Shown here piece after piece: positions 8,417-17,084 of a DNA stretch of 64,000 nucleotides. Source of the stretch: UBA7985 sp002711265 (GTDB lineage: Bacteria > Pseudomonadota > Alphaproteobacteria > UBA7985); contig CBFIBS010000001.1 in the NCBI GenBank assembly GCA_965660945.1, positions 288,253 through 352,252 on the forward strand, in the 5' to 3' direction. The position numbers and the translations under genes were made by a program. The notes below the pieces were generated by a model. It searched no databases. It saw only the letters and a list, made by a program, of their open reading frames with translations, and was not told the DNA's origin. The first letter of the stretch is position 1. Every line of letters starts with the position of its first letter.

Positions 8417-9532
8417 TCAGCGACAGTCGACCACGATGTTGCCAACGTGCTGCTTGGCGATGAAGGCCTTCTGCGCGTCAACGAGGTTTTCCAGCGCGAA
8501 GACCTCTGCGACCAGCGGTTTGATTTCCCCGCGCTCGATGTAGCCCACCAGATCGGCAAACACCCCCGGCGGAACAATGGTCGCCCCGGTGAAGGTCAGA
8601 TCGCGCAGGTAAAAGGTGCGCAGGTCCATATGCACCATCGGCCCGGCGATGGCCCCGGCACAGGTATAGCGCCCGCCGCGTTCGAGCACGTCGATCAGCG
8701 CGGGCCACAGGTCACCACCAACGACATCGGCGACCACGCTGACCGTGTCGCTGCCGATGGCCTCGCGCAGGGCCGCGCGCAGGTTCTCCGGCTGACGCGG
8801 CAGGATGGCGTCCGGGCCGCAGGCGGCCACGCCCTCCCGCTTGCTCTCTGAACACAGCGCCACAACCCGCGCCCCGCGCCGCTTGGCAAGTTGGATCAGC
8901 GCCCCGCCGACCCCGCCCGAAGCCCCGGGCACCAGCACCGTATCACCGCTGCTGACGTTGGCGCGGTTGAGCATGTTTTCTGCGGTGAAGTAGGACGTCG
9001 CAAAGCTGGCGATATCCGTATCCGACAGGTCGCTGTCGATGGGGTGGACGTAGCTCTGATCGATCTTGGTGTAGTGCGCAAAACCACCATCGCACTCCGA
9101 GCCGAAGTAGCCGATGACGTCGAGGTTCATGGGGTCATTCCAGTCGCGGATCCACGTTTCCAGCATCACCCGCTTGCCGATCAGCGCGGCATCCGCGCCC
9201 TCGCCCACGGCGACAACCTCTCCGCAGACATCTGCGCCTTGAATGCGCGGGAAGGTCAGCGGCGCGCCGCCCCAGGTGGCATCATCCTCGTCAGCGCTGT
9301 CGAAGGCGCCGCCGGTGGTATTCTCCTCGACACCCTTGGAGTACCAAGCTGTGCGGGTGTTGACGTCGGTGTTGTTGAGCCCGCAGGCGGCCACCCGGAT
9401 CAGCACTTCGCCCGCACCGGGCGTGGGTGTGGGCCAGTCGTGGTGTACCTCCAGCCGGTCAAAGTCCCCGTGCCCGGTCAGAACAACGGCGGTCATGGTT
9501 GCAGGAATGCTCTGGTTTTGGTTCGCAGTCAT
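8417..9532 (-). CDS. MDR-superfamily (quinone reductase/alcohol dehydrogenase-like) oxidoreductase
   Basis: A medium-chain dehydrogenase/reductase of 371 residues. The GroES-like N-terminal domain includes GEVLIRVAACGLNNTDVNTR, with the start of the substrate channel. The NAD(P)-binding domain begins at VLVPGASGGVGGALIQLAKR (about 200-219). The glycine-rich AxxGGVG form and the absence of the structural zinc cysteine set point to the zinc-free quinone-reductase branch, although the annotation of this family by sequence alone is weak. ATG 9532 is used; an in-frame ATG at 9496 (MTAVVLTGHGDFDRL) is a good second choice. Neither has a strong ribosome site. It sits 42 bp after the flavoprotein and 46 bp before the dehydratase, so it probably oxidises or reduces an intermediate of the same pathway. 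Confidence 0.85.
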   Translation of the reverse strand: MTANQNQSIPATMTAVVLTGHGDFDRLEVHHDWPTPTPGAGEVLIRVAACGLNNTDVNTRTAWYSKGVEENTTGGAFDSADEDDATWGGAPLTFPRIQGADVCGEVVAVGEGADAALIGKRVMLETWIRDWNDPMNLDVIGYFGSECDGGFAHYTKIDQSYVHPIDSDLSDTDIASFATSYFTAENMLNRANVSSGDTVLVPGASGGVGGALIQLAKRRGARVVALCSESKREGVAACGPDAILPRQPENLRAALREAIGSDTVSVVADVVGGDLWPALIDVLERGGRYTCAGAIAGPMVHMDLRTFYLRDLTFTGATIVPPGVFADLVGYIERGEIKPLVAEVFALENLVDAQKAFIAKQHVGNIVVDCR

Positions 9533-9574
9533 GATCAAGGGTGCTCGCTCGAAAAAGGTCGGTGGATCAGATGC

Positions 9575-12043
9575 CTAGACCGCATCGGTCCGCGGCAGAA
9601 GGCTGTCAGGATCGTACAAAGGCCGGTCGGCGACAACCGCCTTGCGCGGCTTGCCCTGAATGACGACCTCCAGCGCCTGTCCCGGCGTCGCCGCCGCAGG
9701 CCGGATGTAGGCAAAGGCGAGGATCTTGCCCACGGTCGGACCAAAGGCCACCGAAGACGTGGAACCGACGACTTCACCGTTCAGCAGGACCGCTTCACCG
9801 CCGTGGCCGTCTTCATCACCCTCGGGTTCGATCACCAGATAGGCACAGGTCCAAGGCATGTCTCCGGCCTGCTGCGCCTGCGCGGAGGCCTCGGTTGCAG
9901 CCTTGCCCACGAAGTCCTTGTCCAGCCGCACGAACCGCATGACATCGGCCTCGGGCAGCGTCACCTCGTTGGTCAGCTCGCCCGCGCCCTTGAACATCTT
10001 TTCCATGCGCATGGCGTTCATGGCGAAGGAGCCGTAGTCGGTGATGCCGTGGGCTTCTCCGGCTGCCCACAGCGCGTCGTAGACCACGAGCATGGCCTCG
10101 GCCGGGCCGTGGATCTCCCAGCCAAGCTCCCCGGCGTACGACAGCCGCATCGCCCAAACGCTGTGCCCGGCGATGCTGATCTCCTGCGCGCTGAGCCAGC
10201 GGAAGCTGGCGTTATCCAGCGCCGCCGGTGTCGTCGCCGCCAGCACGTCGCGCGACTTCGGCCCCTGCAGCGCCAGTGCCGCCCAGTCGGTCGAGAGCAC
10301 ACGAATGCTGACGTCGGCGCCCTCGAGCCGCTGGCTGAGGTAGTCGGTCAGCCGGGTTTCGAAGAAGGCCGCGCAGACTAGATAGAAGCGATCCTCGGCG
10401 AGCTTGACCACGGTGGTCTCCAGCTCGATCCGACCACTTTCGTGCAGGAAGTGCGAAAGGCCGATCCCACCGACCTTCTGCGGCAGCCGGTTGGGCAGCA
10501 GCCGGTCGAGCAGGCTGGCGGCATCCGGGCCGCTGACCTCGACCTTGGTGAAGGCAGAAATATCCATGATCCCCACCGCCTCGCGGACGGCGCGGCACTC
10601 CAGCGCCACCATGTCGTCGACCGGCGTGTGCCGGAAGGAATAGTGGTCGCGCTGCTCAACGCCGCTGCGGGCGAACCAGCGCGGGCGTTCATGGCCGAAG
10701 ACCTCCTCATAGACCGCGCCCTTTTCTGCGAGGCGCTGGTACATGGGGCTGGGCTTGACCGGGCGACCGTCGAGCCGGTTGAAGTGCGGGAACGGGATTT
10801 CGTGGCGCAGGCAGTAGTCTTCCTTGGCTTTGACCACCTGCCAGTCCTTGGTGGCATAATCGCCAAACCGGCGCGGGTCGAAGGTCCGCATCTGGATGTC
10901 GGCGGCGCCGTGGACCATCCAGCGGGCCAGCTCGCGGGTCAGGCCCGGCCCCCAGCCGATGCCGATCTGTGTCCCGCAGCAGCACCAGTAGTTCTTCGCG
11001 CCCGCGACCGGGCCGATCAGTGGGTTGCCGTCCGGCGGGTGCGAGATCGCGCCGTGGACTTCGCGCTTGATCCCCAGTTCGGCCAGTACCGGCATCCTCT
11101 CCATGGCGTTTTCCAGCCACGGCATGATCCGGTCATAGTCGGCCTCGAACAGCTCGTTTTCAGCCTCCCACGGGCAATGGTCGATCCAGACCGCGTTCGG
11201 GTTGGCCTTCTCGTAAATACCAATCAGGCCGGATTTCTGTTCCATGCGGATATAGCCCGAGACCTTGGCATCGTCGCGCACCACCGGCAGTTCGGTGTCC
11301 AGATCCCGAAACGCCGGCACAGCTTCGGTGACAAGATAGTGGTGGGTCATGGACGTCATGGGCAGGGTGAGCCCCGACCACTCCCCCATCTGCCGGGCGT
11401 AGGTGCCTCCGGCGTTGACCACATGCTCGCAGGTGATGTCGCCCTGCTCGGTGAAGACCTTCCACTCGCCGCTGTCGAGCTGCTTGATGTCCGTTGCCCG
11501 GCAGCGGCGGATGATGCGCGCACCCAGCTGCCGCGCCCCGGTCGCCAGCGCCTGGGTAATGCCGCTGGGGTCGACGTGGCCATCGTCAGGGGTGTGCAGC
11601 GCCCCGATCACACCTTCGAGGTTGTAGAAGGGGTGGAGTGCGGCGACCCGCTCCGGGCCAACGAGCTCGATGTTGAAGCCGAGTGTACGCCCCACGGACA
11701 GCGTATGGCGCAGCCAGTCCATTTCGTCTTCGCTGTACGCCAGCCGGAACGAGCCACAGCCATGCCACGTGACCGACTGCCCGGTCTCGGCCTCCAGCGC
11801 CCCGGAATAGAGCCCGATGTTGTAGTCCACGCACTTACCCAGCGCGAACGAACTGGTGGAGTGGGTGATCTGCCCCGCCGCGTGCCACGTCGAGCCCGAT
11901 GTCAGCTCGGCCTTCTCCAGTAGCACGATGTCCGTCCAGCCCTCGTGCGCGAGGTGGTAGGCCAACCCGCAGCCCATGACACCGCCGCCGACGATGACCA
12001 CACGGGCACTGGTGGGAAAGGACTTCTGGGCAGGCTCGGCCAT
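9575..12043 (-). CDS. dimethylglycine/sarcosine dehydrogenase-like flavoprotein with C-terminal GcvT folate domain
   Basis: An 822-residue two-part enzyme. The N-terminal DAO half has the FAD motif VIVGGGVMGCG (16-26) and a GSTWHAAGQITHS segment where related enzymes bind FAD covalently through histidine. The C-terminal half (about 430-822) is a GcvT-type aminomethyltransferase fold with its barrel domain. Enzymes built this way oxidise an N-methyl group and pass the formaldehyde unit to tetrahydrofolate. The substrate may be dimethylglycine, sarcosine or a cyclic N-methyl amino acid. I chose ATG 12043, with GGAG about 10 nt upstream; the frame is open further to 12100 but lacks conserved sequence there. 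It is the first gene of the four-gene minus operon, so it should set the theme: demethylation followed by dehydration and transamination. Confidence 0.88.
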   Translation of the reverse strand: MAEPAQKSFPTSARVVIVGGGVMGCGLAYHLAHEGWTDIVLLEKAELTSGSTWHAAGQITHSTSSFALGKCVDYNIGLYSGALEAETGQSVTWHGCGSFRLAYSEDEMDWLRHTLSVGRTLGFNIELVGPERVAALHPFYNLEGVIGALHTPDDGHVDPSGITQALATGARQLGARIIRRCRATDIKQLDSGEWKVFTEQGDITCEHVVNAGGTYARQMGEWSGLTLPMTSMTHHYLVTEAVPAFRDLDTELPVVRDDAKVSGYIRMEQKSGLIGIYEKANPNAVWIDHCPWEAENELFEADYDRIMPWLENAMERMPVLAELGIKREVHGAISHPPDGNPLIGPVAGAKNYWCCCGTQIGIGWGPGLTRELARWMVHGAADIQMRTFDPRRFGDYATKDWQVVKAKEDYCLRHEIPFPHFNRLDGRPVKPSPMYQRLAEKGAVYEEVFGHERPRWFARSGVEQRDHYSFRHTPVDDMVALECRAVREAVGIMDISAFTKVEVSGPDAASLLDRLLPNRLPQKVGGIGLSHFLHESGRIELETTVVKLAEDRFYLVCAAFFETRLTDYLSQRLEGADVSIRVLSTDWAALALQGPKSRDVLAATTPAALDNASFRWLSAQEISIAGHSVWAMRLSYAGELGWEIHGPAEAMLVVYDALWAAGEAHGITDYGSFAMNAMRMEKMFKGAGELTNEVTLPEADVMRFVRLDKDFVGKAATEASAQAQQAGDMPWTCAYLVIEPEGDEDGHGGEAVLLNGEVVGSTSSVAFGPTVGKILAFAYIRPAAATPGQALEVVIQGKPRKAVVADRPLYDPDSLLPRTDAV

Positions 12044-12201
12044 GGCGCAGTTCTCCGGTTCTGGGGATTCTGCAGCCAGCAATAAGGTACAGTTGTACAC
12101 TTCTCAGCTTGAAAAAGGACTTTTGTACCAGAATTGCGACCTAGAGCCGAAAGAAACAGGCCGGTCGGGAAGCCGCGCGCCGGCGGCTCATCCCGTCGGT
12201 C

Positions 12202-12582
12202 TCAGAGCAGCCCCTGCTCCTCCAGCACCTTGCGCGCAACACGGAAGCATTCGAGCGACTGCGGCACCCCGCAATAGATGCCGACCACGTGGATGATCGC
12301 GCGAATCTCCTCGACGCTGACGCCGTTGTTGATCGCGCCGCGACAGTGAATTTCCCATTCGTGCATCTTGCCCAGCGCGCCGATCATCGCGAGGTTCATC
12401 ATCGACCGGGTCTTGGCGTCGATGGCCTCATCGCCCCAGCCGAAGCCCCAGCACCAGGCGGTCATGGCCTCCTGAAACGGGCGGGTGAAGTCATCGGCAG
12501 AGGCGAGATTGGCTTCGACATAGGCCGCGCCAAGGGTTGCTTTGCGCTGTTCAAGGCCAGTTTCAAACAAGTCCTGCTGCAT
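12202..12582 (-). CDS. carboxymuconolactone decarboxylase family protein
   Basis: A 126-residue all-helical protein of the CMD/AhpD fold. It carries the PcaC-like motif around KMHEWEIHCRGAINNGVSVE (about 71-90). It lacks the CxxC pair of AhpD peroxidases, so a decarboxylase or lactone-processing role is more likely than peroxide reduction. ATG 12582 is preceded by AGAGGAG at a good distance. It ends 158 bp before the flavoprotein start on the same strand and may be the leading gene of that operon or have its own promoter. The substrate is not known. Confidence 0.85.
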   Translation of the reverse strand: MQQDLFETGLEQRKATLGAAYVEANLASADDFTRPFQEAMTAWCWGFGWGDEAIDAKTRSMMNLAMIGALGKMHEWEIHCRGAINNGVSVEEIRAIIHVVGIYCGVPQSLECFRVARKVLEEQGLL

Positions 12583-12804
12583 GCTGCAGTCTCCTCTTCG
12601 GGTCAGGTTTTGGGAAAGGCCGCTGTCGGCCCCGTTGGCGCTCCCTTAGACCAACTTGACCCGGCTTGCGCGGTAAAATCTCGGATGGACTGCGATTTCA
12701 CAGTTGCGTCAGGGTCAGGAGCCGAGGTCGACCCCGGCTGGTAACGTCCCCCGGCGGCCCCATATCTGAGCAGTATCCAACCGCCGCAAACCACAGGAAG
12801 CCCC

Positions 12805-13977
12805 ATGCCACGCTTTGTCATTCCGCCAAGCAGCCCACGCCCTTCGACATCGGTCCAAGGCTCGCAGGGGTCAGGGTCCTTGCTCAAGCTGATGACGGGG
12901 CTGGGGCTGGCGCTGGGCTTGGCGCTGGTCTGGGTGATGGCCGGGCCCCTCGCCCCTGCGCAGGCCCAGCGGCTCGAACGGGTCAGTCCCTTCCTCGAAC
13001 ACCCATGGGGCATGAGCTTCATCGACGCCCGGCGCCTGCTGGTCACCGAACGCACCGGGCAGGTGCTGCTGGTCGACCTGGATCAAGGCACAGCGACACC
13101 GCTTACCGGTGCCCCTAAGGCAGTCGTTGATGGTCAGGGTGGGATGCTCGACGTGCTCTACGACCGTGGCGAGGTGTTCCTGTGCTACGCGGGTCCGGCT
13201 TCGCTTGGGCGAAAGACCACGACGCTCGGCGGGGGCCGCCTCGAAGGCACGGCACTGGTCGGGTTCACACAGATGTTCCAAGCCGAGAACCCCGGCTATG
13301 GCTCCCATCACTTCGGCTGTCGCATCGGCCTCGATCCCGCCGGCAAGCTGTACCTGACGCTGGGCGACCGCGGTACGGCAAACAGCGCGCAGGAGACCGA
13401 CAATCATCAAGGCGCCGTGATCCGGCTCAACCGGGATGGGTCCATCCCCGCCGACAACCCCTTCATCGGCGTCGAAGACGCAAGACCCGAGCTGTTCACC
13501 ATCGGCCACCGCAACCCGCAGGGGCTGGCCATCCACCCCGATACCGGTGCGGTCTGGATCAACGAGCACGGCCCCAAGGGTGGGGACGAAATCAACCTCC
13601 TCGTCGCCGGTGAGAACTACGGGTGGCCGCTCTACACCTTTGGCCGCAGCTATGGCGGCGCGAAAATTGGCAAGGGCACCGGCGGCCCGGGCTACGCCGA
13701 CAGCCTGTGGCACTGGACCCCGTCGATCGCGCCCAGCGACATGACCTTTGTCCCCGCAGGCTCGCAATTCCCCGAATACGAAGGTGATCTGCTGGTGACG
13801 TCCCTGAAGTTCCGCCAACTCCACCACGTCGAGATTGAAGCGGGTCAGATTGTCGCCGACACCGTGATACTGCAGGACAGCATCGGCCGGCTGCGCGATG
13901 TCGAAGTCGGCCCTGATGGCGCCATCTACCTGCTCAACGACGAGGACCAGGGCGCCGTCTACCGCCTGAGCCGATAG
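12805..13977 (+). CDS. PQQ-dependent soluble aldose sugar dehydrogenase
   Basis: A periplasmic quinoprotein of 390 residues that oxidises aldose sugars with pyrroloquinoline quinone. Residues 1 to about 54 form a long signal region: a flexible start, a hydrophobic core (LGLALGLALVWVMAGPLA) and a cleavage site after AQA. The six-bladed propeller then shows the signatures HPWGMSFID, GSHHFGCRIGLD, GHRNPQGLAIHP and NEHGPKGGDEINLL, which belong to the YliI/soluble glucose dehydrogenase family. ATG 12805 follows CAGGAAG. No pqq synthesis genes are in the window. It stands alone between a divergent gene and puuD (78 bp downstream, same strand). Confidence 0.92.
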   Translation: MPRFVIPPSSPRPSTSVQGSQGSGSLLKLMTGLGLALGLALVWVMAGPLAPAQAQRLERVSPFLEHPWGMSFIDARRLLVTERTGQVLLVDLDQGTATPLTGAPKAVVDGQGGMLDVLYDRGEVFLCYAGPASLGRKTTTLGGGRLEGTALVGFTQMFQAENPGYGSHHFGCRIGLDPAGKLYLTLGDRGTANSAQETDNHQGAVIRLNRDGSIPADNPFIGVEDARPELFTIGHRNPQGLAIHPDTGAVWINEHGPKGGDEINLLVAGENYGWPLYTFGRSYGGAKIGKGTGGPGYADSLWHWTPSIAPSDMTFVPAGSQFPEYEGDLLVTSLKFRQLHHVEIEAGQIVADTVILQDSIGRLRDVEVGPDGAIYLLNDEDQGAVYRLSR

Positions 13978-14055
13978 CGCGCGATCTCGCCGCTTTTCGT
14001 GCCGGTCGTTCAGCGCTAGAACAGACAGGTCGAAAAGCTGGCAGATGGGGTCGCC

Positions 14056-15306
14056 ATGGATATCGCCGTTTATCCAATCCTGCTTGAGTGGGTCGAAACC
14101 GCCTTCCGTATTGCGCACGTCGCCACGGCAATCGCGTGGATCGGGTCGTCGTTCTACTTCATCGCGCTCGATCTGGGCCTGCGCCGCGACGGCCCCCTGC
14201 CCGAGAAGGTGAACGGGGAAGAGTGGCAGGTCCACGGCGGCGGCTTCTACCACGTGCAAAAATACAACGTCGCCCCGCCCAACCTGCCCGAGCACCTGAC
14301 CTGGTTCAAATGGGAGAGCTACGCGACGTGGCTCACCGGTTTTGCCATGCTGGTGCTGGTCTACTATCTCGGCGCTGACCTCTACCTGATCGATCCCAAC
14401 GTGCTCGACATCCCGATCTGGGGTGGGATCTTGATCTCGCTGGGCTCCATCGCCCTGACCTGGGTGGTCTATGACGTGCTGTGTAAGAGCCCGCTGGGCC
14501 GTGACAGCACGCGGCTGATGATCATCCTGTTCATCATCCTCGTGGTGCTCGCCTGGGCCTATACGCAGGTCTTCAGCGGGCGCGCGGCCATGCTGCACCT
14601 AGGCGCCGCCACGGCGACGATCATGTCCGCCAACGTGTTCATGATCATCATTCCCAACCAGAAGATCGTCACAAAGGACCTGCGCGAGGGCCGCGAGCCG
14701 GACGCCAAATACGGGGTGATCGCCAAGCAGCGCTCGACCCACAACAACTACCTGACCCTGCCGGTGCTGTTCCTCATGCTCAGCAACCACTACCCGCTGG
14801 TGTTCGCCAGCGATTTCAACTGGCTGATCGCGGGGCTGGTGTTCCTGATCGGGGTCTGCATCCGCCACTTCTTCAACACCCGCGACGCGCGCAAGGGCAA
14901 CCCGGCCTGGACCTGGTCAGCGGCGATTTTCCTGTTCGCCGTGGTGATCGCGCTGTCGGTCTGGCCGTTCCTGTACAAGGCCCCGCGGGGCGAGGCCGAA
15001 GCGGCGACGCTGGCAGCGAGCCTCACCCCCTCCCAGACGCGGCTGATGCAAGCGCCTGAGTTCGCTGACGTGCACACCATCGTGCAGAACCGCTGCACGG
15101 TCTGCCACGCCGAAGCGCCCGCCTGGCAAGGCCTTTACGGTGCGCCCAAGGCGGTCGCACTGGAAACCCCGGAAGAAACCGCGATCCACGCCAAGCGCAT
15201 CTACCTGCAGTCCGCGCTGACCGACGCTATGCCGCCGGCGAACAAGTCCGGCATGCGCGAGGAAGAGCGCCTCGCCATCAAGGAATGGTTCGAAAACTAC
15301 CGCTGA
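14056..15306 (+). CDS. puuD: membrane urate oxidase with C-terminal cytochrome c domain
   Basis: Oxidises urate at the inner membrane in purine breakdown, with electrons going to the attached cytochrome instead of making peroxide. The 416-residue protein begins with a membrane domain of about eight segments typical of this family (AHVATAIAWIGSSFYFIALD, about 20-39, is the first). A periplasmic cytochrome c domain lies at the C-terminus: CTVCH at 347-351 binds haem, and AMPP near 390 supplies the likely Met ligand. ATG 14056 begins immediately before the first helix. Its 3' end overlaps the converging PhyH-like gene by 10 bp. No other ureide-pathway genes are next to it. Confidence 0.93.
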   Translation: MDIAVYPILLEWVETAFRIAHVATAIAWIGSSFYFIALDLGLRRDGPLPEKVNGEEWQVHGGGFYHVQKYNVAPPNLPEHLTWFKWESYATWLTGFAMLVLVYYLGADLYLIDPNVLDIPIWGGILISLGSIALTWVVYDVLCKSPLGRDSTRLMIILFIILVVLAWAYTQVFSGRAAMLHLGAATATIMSANVFMIIIPNQKIVTKDLREGREPDAKYGVIAKQRSTHNNYLTLPVLFLMLSNHYPLVFASDFNWLIAGLVFLIGVCIRHFFNTRDARKGNPAWTWSAAIFLFAVVIALSVWPFLYKAPRGEAEAATLAASLTPSQTRLMQAPEFADVHTIVQNRCTVCHAEAPAWQGLYGAPKAVALETPEETAIHAKRIYLQSALTDAMPPANKSGMREEERLAIKEWFENYR

Positions 15307-16088
15307 CCGACAACGACCGGGAACCAGTCCTCGCGCAGGCGCTGTCCCGGCTGCATGTCGTGCCCGGGAAAGGGCGGTGACGTCCGCCCCGGCCGCTCGA
15401 CATAACGGGCATCATCCCCGACAAACCGCAGCGAGAACGCCCGCCGCCGCCGGGTGGACATATTCCCGCGTGCGCCGTGCAGCACCTTGAAGTCAAAGGC
15501 AACGGCATCGCCCGGCGCCAGTGGCCATTCGAGCACGCGCATGCCCTCGGCATCGGGGTCGGGCACGGGGATATAGGCGGATTCGTCGGGATAGAACTTG
15601 TCTTCCTTGAGCCAGCGGGTCGGCAAGACCGGCTTGGGCCAGCGGTGGGACCCGGCGACACAGCGCAAGGTCGCATCTTCGACCGGCTCGACAGTAGTCC
15701 AGAAACTCACCGTCTGCTGCCCTTCGACGAAGTAGTAGGGGCTGTCTTGGTGCCATGGCGTGGGCTTGGTCGTCCCCGGTTCTTTGACCAGCACGTGGTC
15801 GTGAAAGAACTGGGCGCTGCCCGACTGCATCAGCTGCGCAGCAACGCTGGCGGCCGGCGAGCGCTGCACTATCTCTGCGAAGGCGGGAATCCGGGTCCAG
15901 TTGCAGTAGTCATCGAAGAACCGGCCGCTTTCGCCGCTTTGCAGGTTCTCTGCCGCGTAGGGACCGGGGGAGGCCATGTTTTCTTCGATGCCCTCGGCGA
16001 TCTGGTCGATCCAGCCGCTGAACAGCCCCTTGATCAGCACCGCACCGTCGCGCTGGAAGGCTTCGATGGTTGCCGCGTCGATCTGCAT
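15297..16088 (-). CDS. phytanoyl-CoA dioxygenase (PhyH) family protein
   Basis: A non-haem Fe(II)/2-oxoglutarate oxygenase of 263 residues. The facial triad is readable: H113 and D115 in PWHQDSPYY, and H204 in VLHGARGN, followed by an arginine-rich RRRRAFSLRF segment that should hold the 2-oxoglutarate arginine. Bacterial members hydroxylate varied small molecules, so the name says little about substrate. The start is ATG 16088 (MQIDAATIEAF) with a GGGGGAC ribosome site; the frame also opens from GTG 16109, which I reject. Its last 10 bp overlap the end of puuD on the opposite strand. Confidence 0.88.
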   Translation of the reverse strand: MQIDAATIEAFQRDGAVLIKGLFSGWIDQIAEGIEENMASPGPYAAENLQSGESGRFFDDYCNWTRIPAFAEIVQRSPAASVAAQLMQSGSAQFFHDHVLVKEPGTTKPTPWHQDSPYYFVEGQQTVSFWTTVEPVEDATLRCVAGSHRWPKPVLPTRWLKEDKFYPDESAYIPVPDPDAEGMRVLEWPLAPGDAVAFDFKVLHGARGNMSTRRRRAFSLRFVGDDARYVERPGRTSPPFPGHDMQPGQRLREDWFPVVVGQR

Positions 16089-16285
16089 ACTGCGTCCCCC
16101 GTTTGTCACTGATGTCCGGTCTGGCCCTTAAGCAGGGGCGATTAGAGGCGCGGGCACAGGCAAAGGTCAATCACAAACACGCGCGTTGCGAGCGCTCAGG
16201 CACCAGTGCCTTGCCCGGGCCATTGCCGGTCGCTGCAAGTCGCCTAAATCCTTGGCTGAACAACAGCTTTTGCAGGATCGATGCC

Positions 16286-16933
16286 ATGACACTGAACCGC
16301 CGCAAAACACTCAGCCTGCTGGGCGCTGGTGCCAGCGCCGGTGTCGCCGCCGCTGCCGTGGGCGGCCTCGCGTGGCCCACGATGGCCGCCGCTGCAGACG
16401 AGCTGGGCACAGGAGACAGCAGCATGAGCGACGCGCTGATCATCGACGATTTTACCCAGCTGCCCGACTCCACCATCGGCGGGCGCTGGTCCTACACCTC
16501 CGACCGCGTCATGGGCGGGGTGTCCAACGGCGGCGGCGGGTACGACGAGGTCGACGGCCGCATGGCCATCCGCCTGTTCGGGCAGGTCAGCACCGCCAAC
16601 AACGGCGGCTTCATTCAGGTCAGCCTACGGCTCGACCCGCGCACGCTCAACGCCGACCGCTATCAAGGCATTGAAATCGACGTGCTGGGCAACGGCGAGG
16701 ACTACAATGTCCACCTGACCACCACGCGCAGCTTCCCGCCCTGGCGGTTTTATAAGCACAGCTTCGAGACCAGCGGCGAATGGGTACGCCACCGGCTGGC
16801 GTGGAATGATTTCACCTCCGATAGCTTCCGGCGGGCGCTGGACCCCCGCACCATCAACCGACTGAACCTGACCGCCTACGCCCGTGACTTCGAGGCGGAT
16901 CTGTCGGTGAGCCGGATTGCGCTGTTCGCCTGA
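16286..16933 (+). CDS. Tat-exported CIA30-family protein
   Basis: A 215-residue protein with a twin-arginine signal (NRRKTLSLLGAGASAG, residues 4-19) and an alanine-rich core ending near ADEL, so it is probably exported folded. The mature part is a beta-rich CIA30 domain (complex I intermediate-associated protein 30): DDFTQLPDSTIGGRWSYTSD with the MGGVSNG turn, and RYQGIEIDVLGNGEDYNVHL. In mitochondria such proteins assist complex I assembly; bacterial exported copies have no settled role. I use ATG 16286, where the Tat motif begins; the open frame extends upstream across the PhyH 5' end but is not conserved. AGGA lies 11 nt before the start. Confidence 0.85.
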   Translation: MTLNRRKTLSLLGAGASAGVAAAAVGGLAWPTMAAAADELGTGDSSMSDALIIDDFTQLPDSTIGGRWSYTSDRVMGGVSNGGGGYDEVDGRMAIRLFGQVSTANNGGFIQVSLRLDPRTLNADRYQGIEIDVLGNGEDYNVHLTTTRSFPPWRFYKHSFETSGEWVRHRLAWNDFTSDSFRRALDPRTINRLNLTAYARDFEADLSVSRIALFA

Positions 16934-17084
16934 TTGCCCCGGCGCCCGGGCTCCCCAGCGCCGATGGTGCTGGCCGTGGTCATTTGTGGCTGTATTTCCC
17001 GGCGTGGCCCGGTAAGCTCGGCCTCATGAATCCTGTTTTGTTTTCGACCTCAGGGCTCGGCCCGATCACCGCGGAAGCGCGTCC

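Noticed and set aside
8891..10381. Open frame of 496 codons on the plus strand opposite the catabolic operon
   Set aside because: Antisense shadow of the MDR and flavoprotein genes.
10442..11923. Open frame of 493 codons on the plus strand opposite the flavoprotein gene
   Set aside because: Shadow frame; no domain and no start signal.
12871..14598. Open frame of 575 codons on the minus strand across the aldose dehydrogenase and puuD
   Set aside because: Antisense to two clear genes with signal peptide and haem motif; composition of a shadow frame.
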